A stretch of 54,629 bases of DNA from Acetatifactor sp. (lineage in GTDB: Bacteria > Bacillota > Clostridia > Lachnospirales > Lachnospiraceae). A program made the translations under genes and the position numbers. How positions within the stretch are numbered: the first letter of the stretch is position 1; every line of letters begins with the position of its first letter. Positions 33,972 to 41,928 of this stretch are shown one piece after another. Location: positions 1 through 54,629 of the forward strand of contig JAEDDX010000009.1 of NCBI GenBank assembly GCA_016293615.1. Reading direction: 5' to 3'. The notes under the pieces are model-generated. The model saw only the letters and a program-made list of their open reading frames with translations. It did no database searches and was not told where the DNA came from.

Positions 33972-34016
33972 TATAATGATGCAGAATCGTTGGCTTTTGG
34001 GCAGACGGTTCTGCAT
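33972..34016 (+). promoter_or_regulatory. trpS promoter with an 11-bp inverted repeat at the start site
   Basis: TATAAT at 33972-33977 with a poor -35 (TTTTCC near 33949). An inverted repeat begins two bases later: ATGCAGAATCG (33979-33989) and CGGTTCTGCAT (34006-34016), 11 bp with one G-T. The left arm would cover the transcription start. CAGAATCGTTG also occurs as an exact direct repeat at 33917-33927 and 33982-33992. No T-box features (specifier loop, TGGN bulge) are seen. Confidence 0.5.
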
Positions 34017-34061
34017 TTTGCAATGAGGAACAAAATTTGAGGAAAGGTTTGGTACCAATCA

Positions 34062-35144
34062 ATGGACAAGATTATTTTGACCGGAGACAGACCGACAGGA
34101 AGACTCCATGTAGGTCATTATGTGGGCTCTCTGAGAAGACGTGTGGAGCTGCAGAACTCCGGAGAATATAAAAAGACATTTATCATGATTGCCGATGCGC
34201 AGGCATTGACCGACAACATCGAGAATCCCGAGAAGGTAAGGCAGAATATTATTGAGGTCGCATTGGACTATATGTCCTGCGGACTGGATCCTGCGAAGTC
34301 CACTCTGTTCATTCAGTCTCAGATTCCTGAGCTGTGTGAGCTCACCTTTTATTACATGGACCTGGTTACCGTCTCCAGACTGCAGAGAAACCCCACCGTG
34401 AAGAGTGAGATTCAGATGAGAAATTTTGAGGCGAGCATTCCGGTAGGATTCTTTACCTATCCGATCAGCCAGGCAGCGGACATCACCGCCTTCAAGGCAA
34501 CGACCGTTCCGGTTGGTGACGACCAGCTTCCCATGATCGAGCAGTGCAGGGAGATTGTACATAAATTCAATACGGTATATGCGCCCGTTTTAGTGGAACC
34601 GACAGCATTGCTGCCCGAGAACGAGGCCTGCAAGAGACTTCCCGGAACCGATGGCAAGGCGAAGATGAGTAAGTCGCTCGGAAACTGTATCTATCTGTCA
34701 GACTCCGCCGATGAAGTGCGCACGAAGATCACAGGCATGTATACAGACCCTTTGCATCTGAAGGTTAGCGACCCCGGTCACCTCGAAGGCAACACGGTGT
34801 TTACTTATCTGGACGCCTTTGCAAAGGAGGAGCATTTTGAGCGGTATTTCCCTGAGTATGCAAATCTGGATGAACTCAAGGCCCATTATGTCAGAGGCGG
34901 ACTCGGCGATGTGAAGGTGAAGAGATTCCTGAACGAGATCATGCAGGAGACCCTCGAACCCATCAGAATACGCCGGAAAGAGTTGGAGAAGGATATCCCT
35001 GCCGTTTATGAGATTCTGAAGAAGGGCAGTGAGGCTGCAAGAGAAGTTGCCGCACAGACTCTGTCTGAGGTTAAGAGTGCAATGAGAATCAACTACTTTG
35101 AAGATGCGGAGTTGATTCGTATGCAGAGTGAAAAGTATCTGTAG
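34062..35144 (+). CDS. trpS: Tryptophanyl-tRNA synthetase
   Basis: Class I aminoacyl-tRNA synthetase charging tRNA-Trp (360 aa). The HIGH motif appears as PTGRLHVGHYVGSL near the N-terminus and KMSKS as GKAKMSKSLGN near residue 205. Length is near the 330-350 of typical bacterial TrpS, with an extended C-terminal helical part. AGGAAAGG lies about 13 bases before the ATG. Own promoter and terminator. Confidence 0.96.
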   Translation: MDKIILTGDRPTGRLHVGHYVGSLRRRVELQNSGEYKKTFIMIADAQALTDNIENPEKVRQNIIEVALDYMSCGLDPAKSTLFIQSQIPELCELTFYYMDLVTVSRLQRNPTVKSEIQMRNFEASIPVGFFTYPISQAADITAFKATTVPVGDDQLPMIEQCREIVHKFNTVYAPVLVEPTALLPENEACKRLPGTDGKAKMSKSLGNCIYLSDSADEVRTKITGMYTDPLHLKVSDPGHLEGNTVFTYLDAFAKEEHFERYFPEYANLDELKAHYVRGGLGDVKVKRFLNEIMQETLEPIRIRRKELEKDIPAVYEILKKGSEAAREVAAQTLSEVKSAMRINYFEDAELIRMQSEKYL

Positions 35145-35171
35145 TATATCGCTGAATGTAGCTGAGATCAA

Positions 35172-35209
35172 AGCGTCGGGACGGCTTATGCGTTCCGGCG
35201 TTCTTTTTT
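35172..35209 (+). terminator. Terminator after trpS
   Basis: Twelve-bp stem AGCGTCGGGACG / CGTTCCGGCGTT (with G-T pairs) and a 6-nt loop, followed by CTTTTTTC. Confidence 0.85.
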
Positions 35210-35236
35210 CAAGGGTGATTGAATGGAGGACAAAGG

Positions 35237-35419
35237 ATGAACCAGACGGACGACTACGAGATGGACGGCAAACCCGGCGCAGATGCCCTGACACCACCGA
35301 GAAAACAAAGCCTGTGGATTCTGGTGCCGATATTTGCCGTGCTTGTGTTCCTGGCGGCAGTCATTACGATGCTGCTGTGGGTTTTATTCCACGGCAGTCT
35401 GACAGAATTGTTTTGTTAA
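35237..35419 (+). CDS. Small single-span membrane protein (60 aa)
   Basis: Short protein with a polar, acidic and proline-containing N-terminus (MNQTDDYEMDGKPGADALTP) and one long hydrophobic helix (LWILVPIFAVLVFLAAVITM). The tail is short and hydrophobic, ending in Cys. A clear GGAGG lies 10 bases before the ATG, so translation is likely. It ends 16 bp before an ABC exporter gene and may be an accessory subunit of it. The family is not recognised. Confidence 0.6.
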   Translation: MNQTDDYEMDGKPGADALTPPRKQSLWILVPIFAVLVFLAAVITMLLWVLFHGSLTELFC

Positions 35420-35435
35420 TATCTGAGGTTATATC

Positions 35436-37166
35436 ATGAAAAGCGAATGGAAGAAATTGTTGTCGTACTATAAGCCCTATAAGGGACTGTTTTTCAAGGA
35501 TATGTTCTTTGCGACCCTGTCTGCGGCGGTAGCACTCTCTATTCCGCTCGTGGTGCGGTATGTGACGAAGACCCTGATCTATCTGGAACCGGAGCAGATT
35601 CTGAAAAAGCTGGTGTTTGTGGCGCTTGCATTTTTTGCCATGCTGGCGATCGATTTTTATTCCAAATATTACATTGGCTATGTCGGACATGTGATGGGGG
35701 CAAAAATTGAATATAACATGCGCTCCGAGATTTTCGAACACATGCAGAAACTGTCCTTTTCCTTCTTTGACGAGCAGAAGGTCGGACAGCTGATGAGCCG
35801 TATCACCTCCGATTTGTTCGAGATCACCGAACTGCTGCATCACGGACCGGAGAATATCATCCTGTCTGTTTTGAAAATTGTGGGCGCCCTCATCATATTG
35901 GCGGGCATCAACGGCTGGCTGGTCCTGGCTGCCTTTCTCATTTTGCCGGTATTGTTTGTATTTGCCTTTCGGCTGAATCGGAGAATGCGCGCGGCATTCA
36001 AGGTCGGCAGGGCGAGAATTGCGGATATCAATGCCGCTATCGAGGATAATCTCTCCGGTATCCGGGTGGTACAGTCTTTTGCAAATGAGGAGGTGGAAAC
36101 CCGGAAGTTCAAAATCGGCAACGATCATTTCCTGGAGGCAAAGACGAACCAGTACAAATATATGGGTCTGTTTCAGGCAGGGGTCGGTGTGTTTACGACC
36201 CTGATTCAGATCAATGTCATCCTCGTCGGTGCGGCGCTGATTGCTTACAACAGACTGTCCATTACCGACCTGATCACGTTCCTTCTGTATATCGGCGTTT
36301 TCACGGATCCGATCAGGACGCTGGTCGACTTTACCGAGCAGTTTCAAAACGGTTACACCGGCTTTGAACGGTTCCGTGAGATCATGAAGCTCGAGCCCGA
36401 TATCGAGGACAGGCCCGGGGCCGTGCCGCTGAAAAATGTGAGAGGCGATATTTCTTTCAGAGATGTATCCTTCCGGTACAATGACAACGCCGACAAGGTG
36501 CTCAACCATGTCAGCCTGGATGTACCTGCGGGCGCATACATGGCGCTTGTAGGTTCGTCGGGGGCCGGAAAATCGACCCTCTGCTCCCTGATTCCCAGAT
36601 TTTATGATGTGACCGGCGGCGCCATTACCATCGACGGCAGGGACATCCGCGATGTCACCCTGAAGAGCCTGCGTGACCATATCGGTATCGTGCAGCAGGA
36701 TATCTATCTGTTTGCGGGTACCATTTTTGAGAACATTTCCTACGGACGCCCCGGTGCGACGAGAGAGGAAGTAATCGAGGCGGCCAGGAACGCCAATGCA
36801 CATGAGTTCATCATGTCCTTCCCGGACGGTTACGAGACAGACATCGGACAGAGAGGCATCAAACTTTCAGGCGGTCAGAAGCAGAGACTTTCGATTGCAA
36901 GAGTGTTTTTGAAGAATCCGCCGATCCTGATCTTTGACGAGGCGACGAGTGCCTTGGACAACGAGAGCGAACGGGTGGTACAGGAGTCTCTCGAGAAGCT
37001 GGCGAAGAACCGAACCACCTTTGTGATCGCCCACAGACTTTCGACGATACAGAATGCCGAGAAGATTCTGGTGTTGACGGAGGAGGGCATTGCAGAGAGC
37101 GGTACTCATGAGGAATTGCTTGCCAGGGGAGGTATCTACGAGCACCTGTACCGCGCGCATGCGTAG
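35436..37166 (+). CDS. ABC exporter, MsbA/BmrA-like half-transporter
   Basis: Homodimer-type ABC exporter (576 aa): six membrane helices (about 15-300) and ATPase domain (about 335-576). Walker A GSSGAGKST, signature LSGGQKQRLSIARV, Walker B ILIFDEATSALD with catalytic Glu, H-loop VIAHRLSTI: all canonical, so no partner half is required. GAGGT precedes the ATG. Followed 15 bp later by a GNAT acetyltransferase. Substrate unknown; lipid or drug export is typical. Confidence 0.92.
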   Translation: MKSEWKKLLSYYKPYKGLFFKDMFFATLSAAVALSIPLVVRYVTKTLIYLEPEQILKKLVFVALAFFAMLAIDFYSKYYIGYVGHVMGAKIEYNMRSEIFEHMQKLSFSFFDEQKVGQLMSRITSDLFEITELLHHGPENIILSVLKIVGALIILAGINGWLVLAAFLILPVLFVFAFRLNRRMRAAFKVGRARIADINAAIEDNLSGIRVVQSFANEEVETRKFKIGNDHFLEAKTNQYKYMGLFQAGVGVFTTLIQINVILVGAALIAYNRLSITDLITFLLYIGVFTDPIRTLVDFTEQFQNGYTGFERFREIMKLEPDIEDRPGAVPLKNVRGDISFRDVSFRYNDNADKVLNHVSLDVPAGAYMALVGSSGAGKSTLCSLIPRFYDVTGGAITIDGRDIRDVTLKSLRDHIGIVQQDIYLFAGTIFENISYGRPGATREEVIEAARNANAHEFIMSFPDGYETDIGQRGIKLSGGQKQRLSIARVFLKNPPILIFDEATSALDNESERVVQESLEKLAKNRTTFVIAHRLSTIQNAEKILVLTEEGIAESGTHEELLARGGIYEHLYRAHA

Positions 37167-37181
37167 AGGAGGAGTTGCAAC

Positions 37182-38357
37182 ATGGAGATTCGAAAAATAG
37201 ACGGCAGAGAACGCTTTGAGGCGTTTCTGATCTCTGCCTACTGCTTCCACAACAGAATCGATGATGTGGAGGGACAAAGAGAGAAGATTGAGAAAGAAAC
37301 CTGTGAGGACTGGGGAGCCTTCACGGAGGACGGAACACTGGCGGCCAGAATCATTCGCAATCAATACGAGTTTTTCCTGGACGGCACTCCTGTGAAGGTC
37401 GGGGGGATCGGCGCTGTGTCAACCCTGCCGGAGTATCGTGAGAACGGTGCGGTCCGCGAGATTTTTGCAAAGCTTCTGCAGGCGGCCTATGAGGACGGCG
37501 AGGTGCTTTCCACCCTGTATCCGTTCAATCAGGCGTTCTATCGCAAGCAGGGCTACGAGACGGTGACCTTCCAAAATAATTACGAGCTGGATCCGGCCCT
37601 GCTCTCGGTGTATCGGTTTGACGGCAAGGTAACACGGTGGAACCCCGGGGAGTCCGTGGAAGCCTATCTCAAGGTGTATCATACATTCGCAAAAAAATGC
37701 AATCTGGCAATGCCTCGTGACGAAGCGTCCATGCTGGAGCATATGAAGGTCGAAAAGCTGTATCAGGAGAGAAAGTTTTCCTACTTGTTTGAAAGGAACG
37801 GAGAGGCAATCGCCTATCTGACCTTCACCGATACCTACCACAATCCGGCGGCGATCCTGCATGTGGAGGAGAGCGCCTGGATCAACCACGACGGTTTCTA
37901 TGCGATTCTGGCTTTCCTCGGCAGATTCACGGCAGATTACGGCAAGATCGAACTGTTCCTGCCGCAGGGAATCGATCTGCTGCGCCTGATTCAGACACCG
38001 AGAGCCTATGAGCTCAAAAAGACGACCAGATGTGACTTTATGGCGCGCGTCATCAATGCGCAGAAATTGTTGGAGACCATCAAAAAGCCCGACGACTGTG
38101 ACTTCGTAGTCCGGGTGAACGACGAGCTTATCACGCAGAACAACGGCTGTTACCATGTGACAAAAGACGGCGTGACGAGGGTGGAACAGATGGCGCCGGA
38201 CATAAGCGTAACCGAGCGCTCCCTCGCACAGATGGCAGTGGGAAGCATCCGCTTAGAGGAGGCCATGCTTCGCCGGGATGTGGAAGTCTTCTCCAAAGAG
38301 GAGATGCTGCGAAGAGTCTTTACGGAAAAGTCGATTTTTGTGGGAGAGCATTTTTAA
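37182..38357 (+). CDS. Eis-like GNAT N-acetyltransferase
   Basis: Acetyltransferase of 391 aa. Layout follows the Eis group: N-terminal GNAT domain with the acetyl-CoA-contacting region VKVGGIGAVSTLPEYRENGAVREIFAKLL, cut here by the family's usual Arg-x-x-Gly/Asn-x-Gly/Ala loop; a second degenerate GNAT domain (about 155-285); and a C-terminal SCP2-like fold (about 290-391). Relatives acetylate amines such as lysines or aminoglycosides. The natural substrate is unknown. GGAGGAG before ATG. Same transcript as the ABC exporter (15 bp). Confidence 0.85.
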   Translation: MEIRKIDGRERFEAFLISAYCFHNRIDDVEGQREKIEKETCEDWGAFTEDGTLAARIIRNQYEFFLDGTPVKVGGIGAVSTLPEYRENGAVREIFAKLLQAAYEDGEVLSTLYPFNQAFYRKQGYETVTFQNNYELDPALLSVYRFDGKVTRWNPGESVEAYLKVYHTFAKKCNLAMPRDEASMLEHMKVEKLYQERKFSYLFERNGEAIAYLTFTDTYHNPAAILHVEESAWINHDGFYAILAFLGRFTADYGKIELFLPQGIDLLRLIQTPRAYELKKTTRCDFMARVINAQKLLETIKKPDDCDFVVRVNDELITQNNGCYHVTKDGVTRVEQMAPDISVTERSLAQMAVGSIRLEEAMLRRDVEVFSKEEMLRRVFTEKSIFVGEHF

Positions 38358-38415
38358 GGAACAGAACTTACAGAAAACACGATTCCGATAGGGGATACAA
38401 AGACAGGAACAGACT

Positions 38416-38868
38416 ATGGAAGAATTAAGATATCTCTCGCTCAGGGAAGCACCTGAGTGGAAGGACACTGCTGCAGAGTGGTTTCACAGCAAATGGTGGG
38501 TTCCGGCCCAGAGCTATCTGGACTGTATGAATCAATACATAAACGGAGAGACTGAGTACGGATGGTATCTGTGCGTAAGCGGCGGCAAAATCGTCGGAGG
38601 ACTTGGGGTGATCGAGAACGATTTCCATGACAGAAAAGACCTTACACCCAATATCTGCGCAGTCTATACCGAGGAGACATACCGGTGCAGGGGAATCGCC
38701 GGCAAACTGCTGGATCTGGTGGTGAACGACCTAAAGAGCAAGGGAATCACACCGGTCTATCTGATTACCGACCACGACAATTTCTATGAGCGGTACGGCT
38801 GGGAGTTTCTCTGCATGGTACAGGGAGAGGGAGAACCCCACATGACCAGAATGTACATACATCGCTAG
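38416..38868 (+). CDS. GNAT N-acetyltransferase (150 aa)
   Basis: Single-domain GNAT acetyltransferase. The acetyl-CoA motif is visible as CAVYTEETYRCRGIAGKLLD (motif A, RxxGxA/G form), followed by TPVYLITDHDNFYERYGWE, the C-terminal beta-bulge strand. Small-molecule N-acetylation is likely. It lies 58 bp after the Eis-like gene on the same strand, so the two probably share a transcript ending at the terminator at 38929. Confidence 0.85.
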   Translation: MEELRYLSLREAPEWKDTAAEWFHSKWWVPAQSYLDCMNQYINGETEYGWYLCVSGGKIVGGLGVIENDFHDRKDLTPNICAVYTEETYRCRGIAGKLLDLVVNDLKSKGITPVYLITDHDNFYERYGWEFLCMVQGEGEPHMTRMYIHR

Positions 38869-38928
38869 TATCGCAGTTGTTTCATAACCGGTCTTTTTGC
38901 ACTGAATAAATTCATGAATGTGCCACTT

Positions 38929-38965
38929 AAAAACGCAGGTGTAGCGGTAAACGCCTGCGTTTTTT
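38929..38965 (+). terminator. Terminator after the ABC-GNAT-GNAT genes
   Basis: AAAACGCAGG / CCTGCGTTTTTT with a short loop (38930-38939 and 38954-38965). Confidence 0.9.
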
Positions 38966-38981
38966 GGATGATGCAATCGCA

Positions 38982-39008
38982 GAACCGGGCAAGCAGAAAG
39001 CCCGGTTC
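38982..39008. repeat. Short perfect hairpin
   Basis: GAACCGGGC (38982-38990) and GCCCGGTTC (39000-39008), 9 bp perfect, 9-nt loop, no T-run on either strand. It lies between the terminator and the long nested hairpin. Confidence 0.6.
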
Positions 39009-39043
39009 ATAAAAACTGCTGTACCAAACCACTGCATAATTAT

Positions 39044-39393
39044 CCTCCGGATGGAAATACTGACAAAAACACTCTTTTCGGAAGGCGTCCCTGCCAAACC
39101 CGGCATGTCCGGCTGCGGACTATATTAAATCGTCGGTCATGGGAAAGCATCCCCGCCAAGCCCCATATGTCTGCTGCAGACTGTAGTGAGTCGTCGGTAC
39201 TTGGGACTCGTACTTTGAGTCCCTATGTACCGCTACGACGAACTCCAAGCGAGAGCGTGTCTGCAATCGGACATATGGGGCTTAGGCGAAGGGATGCGTC
39301 CCCCTGCCCCCTGCGTCTGCAGCCGGACGCGCCGGGCCGGGGAGCGGGGACGCGTCCTCCCGAAAAGAGATTGGCAAAAAAGACATCCGGAGG
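39044..39393. repeat. 350-nt nested inverted repeat upstream of spoVAD
   Basis: One near-continuous hairpin of about 99 base pairs. From outside in: CCTCCGGATG/CATCCGGAGG (39044-39053, 39384-39393); CTCTTTTCGG/CCGAAAAGAG (39072-39081, 39360-39369); GCGTCCC/GGGACGC; CCCGGC/GCCGGG; a 14-bp block 39107-39120 with 39315-39328; GCATCCC/GGGATGC (39147-39153, 39291-39297); a perfect 14-bp block AAGCCCCATATGTC (39158-39171) with 39270-39283; GCAGAC/GTCTGC; GTCGT/ACGAC; CGGTAC/GTACCG; and GGGACTC/GAGTCCC around a 7-nt loop (39210-39216). The left arm is itself an imperfect tandem duplication (39084-39144 and 39146-39207, about 75% alike). The spoVAD RBS GGAGG is the last five bases of the outer stem. 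No ORF with a start signal was seen. Confidence 0.85.
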
Positions 39394-39399
39394 TTATTT

Positions 39400-40467
39400 A
39401 TGGCTGAAATGTTGGGAAAAGCGAGTATCCGGTTCAGTGAACCGGTGTACATTTTAAACAGCGCAAGCGTGGTGGGTACGAAGGAGGGACAGGGACCGCT
39501 GGGCCTTTTGTTTGACAGGGTCGGTAAGGATGATATGTTCGGCTGTGAATGCTGGGAGGATGCGGAGAGCAAATTGCAGAAGGAGGCTGTGGAGACGGCG
39601 CTTGCCAAGACCCATCTTGGCGCAGAGCAGATCCGCTATCTGTTTGCGGGTGACCTGCTCGGTCAATCCATGGCATCCTCCTTCGGACTCGGGGTATTCC
39701 GGATTCCGCATTTCGGAGTCTACGGAGCCTGCTCGACCTGCGGCGAGTCGCTCAGTCTGGGCGCGATGACGATCGAGGGAGGCTTTGCGGACAGAGTGCT
39801 CTGCGTGACCTCCAGCCATTTTGCAAGTGCGGAAAAGGAGTTTCGTTTTCCGTTGGACTACGGCAGCCAGAGACCCCTGTCGGCCACCTGGACAGTAACA
39901 GGCAGCGGAGCGTTTGTGCTGGGAAATGAAGATGCAAGACGCGCCTATCAAAAGGACGAGGAGAGCGTCACAGATCCCTCAAACCGCAGGGCCAGGGCGA
40001 AGATCACGGGAGTCACGACCGGTGTGATGGTAGACTACGGAATGAAGGATTCCATGAATATGGGCGCCTGCATGGCACCGGCAGCGGCATCCGCGATCCG
40101 GCAGCACATGGAGGATTTTCAGACTGTGCCGGAGGACTATGACAAGATCATTACAGGAGACCTCGGCAAGGTCGGCAAGCAAATCCTCATCACCATGCTC
40201 AGGGAACAGGGTATCGATATCTCCGCCAATCATATGGACTGCGGCATCGAGATCTATGACGCGGATACACAGGATACCCATTCCGGCGGGAGCGGCTGCG
40301 GCTGCAGCGCGGTGACTCTGTCCGCATATATTCTGAAGCAGCTGGAGGAGCACAACTGGCGGAAGGTATTGTTTTTGCCGACCGGAGCCCTCCTTAGCAA
40401 GACCAGCTTCAATGAGGGTAAGAGTGTTCCCGGAATCGCACACGCCCTCGTTTTGGAGAGCCTGTGA
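39400..40467 (+). CDS. spoVAD: Stage V sporulation protein AD
   Basis: SpoVAD (355 aa) is the thiolase-fold protein of the SpoVA dipicolinate channel that binds DPA during spore formation and germination. Family stretches are SASVVGTKEGQGPLG, GVYGACSTCGESLSLGA and the C-terminal FLPTGALLS. Length agrees with Bacillus SpoVAD (about 338). Normally the gene lies in spoVAC-AD-AE order; here it stands alone, and spoVAE is at 51309. GGAGG (39389-39393) serves as RBS but is part of the long hairpin's outer stem. The protein is intact, with no frameshift. Confidence 0.93.
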   Translation: MAEMLGKASIRFSEPVYILNSASVVGTKEGQGPLGLLFDRVGKDDMFGCECWEDAESKLQKEAVETALAKTHLGAEQIRYLFAGDLLGQSMASSFGLGVFRIPHFGVYGACSTCGESLSLGAMTIEGGFADRVLCVTSSHFASAEKEFRFPLDYGSQRPLSATWTVTGSGAFVLGNEDARRAYQKDEESVTDPSNRRARAKITGVTTGVMVDYGMKDSMNMGACMAPAAASAIRQHMEDFQTVPEDYDKIITGDLGKVGKQILITMLREQGIDISANHMDCGIEIYDADTQDTHSGGSGCGCSAVTLSAYILKQLEEHNWRKVLFLPTGALLSKTSFNEGKSVPGIAHALVLESL

Positions 40468-40530
40468 GGAAAAGAAGCAAAAAATAAGCAGAAATACGCA
40501 TAATTGGGGCAGACACGAAGACAATCCGTA

Positions 40531-40539
40531 TGGTATAAT
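40531..40539 (+). promoter_or_regulatory. Extended -10 promoter of the GH8 gene
   Basis: TGG-TATAAT (40531-40539), a perfect extended -10, 34 bp before the start codon; no clear -35. Confidence 0.7.
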
Positions 40540-40572
40540 GGCATCATTACGAATCGTGGAGGTTTGCACAGT

Positions 40573-41739
40573 ATGGCAGCATTTCAGTCAAAGCAATACA
40601 GAAACTTATTCCTGGAAAGCGGTAAGACGCAGGAAGAGATAGACGCGCGTCTCGAGCAGATCTTTCAGACCTTTTTCTACGGCTCCGAGGAGGAAAGAAT
40701 TTATCATCCCGTGGGCGAGGATATGGGTTATCTGGAGGATACGGGAAATCATGACGCAAGAACCGAAGGAATGTCTTACGGTATGATGATGTGCGTTCAG
40801 ATGGACAAGAAAGAGGAGTTTGACCGTATCTGGAAATGGGCCTGCACCTATATGTGGATGACGGACGGCAGAAACGAGGGATACTTTGCCTGGTCCTGTG
40901 GGCTTGACGGAACCAGGAACGCAGACGGAGCAGCGCCGGACGGCGAGGAATACTTCGCAATGGCTTTGTTCTTTGCTTCCCACAGATGGGGCGACGGCGA
41001 AGGCATTTTCAACTATTCCGAGATGGCAAAGAAAATCCTGCGCGCATGTCTGCATAAGGGAGAGAACGGCAGACCGGGACATCCCATGTGGAACCGGGAA
41101 AACAAGCAGATTTTGTTTGTTGCGGGCATTCACTTTACCGATCCTTCCTATCATCTGCCGCATTTTTATGAGTTGTTTGCTCTCTGGGCAGACGAAGAGG
41201 ACAGAGCGTTCTGGAAGGAGGCGGCACAGGCCAGCCGGAAGTACCTGAAGGCAGCCTGCCATCCGGACACCGGCATGAACGCCGAGTATGCGAACTTCGA
41301 CGGAACGCCCATGAGCAACAGACTTCCCTGGTCCGATGACAGACATGACTGGTTCTATTCCGATGCCTACAGAACGGCAGCCAATATCGGCCTGGACTAC
41401 GAGTGGTTCGGAATCGATGAAGGCCAGACGAAGGCAGCCGAGAAGCTGCAGTATTTCCTCGGAGAGATACGGAAGGAAGATCCCTGGAAGATTTATGAAG
41501 TGGACGGTACCTGCCTCAATCAGGACGCCCTCCATCCCGTTGCAATGCTGGTTACCACCGCGCAGGCGTCTCTCGCTATTCTGGGAAGAAGCGATGACGA
41601 AGCTGCGATCAAGCTTGCCTGGGACTGGGTAGAACGTATGTGGAACGAACCCTTAAGACAGGGAGACAGAAGATATTATGACAATTGCCTGTATGTTTTT
41701 GCTTTCCTTGCCTTGAGCGGAAAGTACAGGATTTGGTAA
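40573..41739 (+). CDS. GH8 reducing-end xylose-releasing exo-oligoxylanase
   Basis: Inverting GH8 (alpha/alpha)6 enzyme of 388 aa that removes xylose from the reducing end of xylo-oligosaccharides (Rex, EC 3.2.1.156). The length equals the Bacillus halodurans enzyme as I recall it. Likely catalytic acid Glu65 in DARTEGMSYG; the conserved YFAWSCG and HDWFYSDAYR, with the base Asp in the latter region, fit Rex. No signal peptide: acts in the cytoplasm on imported oligomers. The ATG at 40573 follows GGAGG at 40557-40561; the frame extended to 40504 crosses the promoter. It precedes the sensor/GGDEF gene and the alpha-xylosidase. Confidence 0.9.
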   Translation: MAAFQSKQYRNLFLESGKTQEEIDARLEQIFQTFFYGSEEERIYHPVGEDMGYLEDTGNHDARTEGMSYGMMMCVQMDKKEEFDRIWKWACTYMWMTDGRNEGYFAWSCGLDGTRNADGAAPDGEEYFAMALFFASHRWGDGEGIFNYSEMAKKILRACLHKGENGRPGHPMWNRENKQILFVAGIHFTDPSYHLPHFYELFALWADEEDRAFWKEAAQASRKYLKAACHPDTGMNAEYANFDGTPMSNRLPWSDDRHDWFYSDAYRTAANIGLDYEWFGIDEGQTKAAEKLQYFLGEIRKEDPWKIYEVDGTCLNQDALHPVAMLVTTAQASLAILGRSDDEAAIKLAWDWVERMWNEPLRQGDRRYYDNCLYVFAFLALSGKYRIW

Positions 41740-41751
41740 AAAAATACAATG

Positions 41752-41788
41752 TGCGGACACGAAACCTTTTGTGTCCGCATCTCTTTTT
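41752..41788 (+). terminator. Terminator after the GH8 gene
   Basis: TGCGGACAC / GTGTCCGCA, perfect 9 bp (41752-41760, 41771-41779), followed by TCTCTTTTT. Confidence 0.92.
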
Positions 41789-41873
41789 AACGAAATGTCG
41801 AAAATTCACAATTTCTTTCTATTATTTTTACTATAATGCCCAATGATTACTGGATTTTTGAGTATTTTTCATG

Positions 41874-41879
41874 TATAAT
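41874..41879 (+). promoter_or_regulatory. -10 box before the GGDEF regulator
   Basis: TATAAT at 41874-41879, with a second TATAAT at 41832-41837; T-rich DNA upstream but no clear -35. Confidence 0.4.
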
Positions 41880-41928
41880 GAAACTAATCAGCATTTGACC
41901 AGACTATGTGAAGTGAATGGGGTCTCGT

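Noticed and set aside
33902..34061. T-box leader for trpS
   Set aside because: Too short, with no specifier loop or TGGN bulge, and the hairpin straddles the probable start site.
35364..36803. Minus-strand open frame of 479 codons
   Set aside because: Antisense to the canonical ABC exporter, no recognisable domain, no binding site.
39167..39457. Plus-strand open frames of 96 and 60 codons inside the nested hairpin
   Set aside because: No RBS, composition follows the palindromes, and they overlap spoVAD out of frame.
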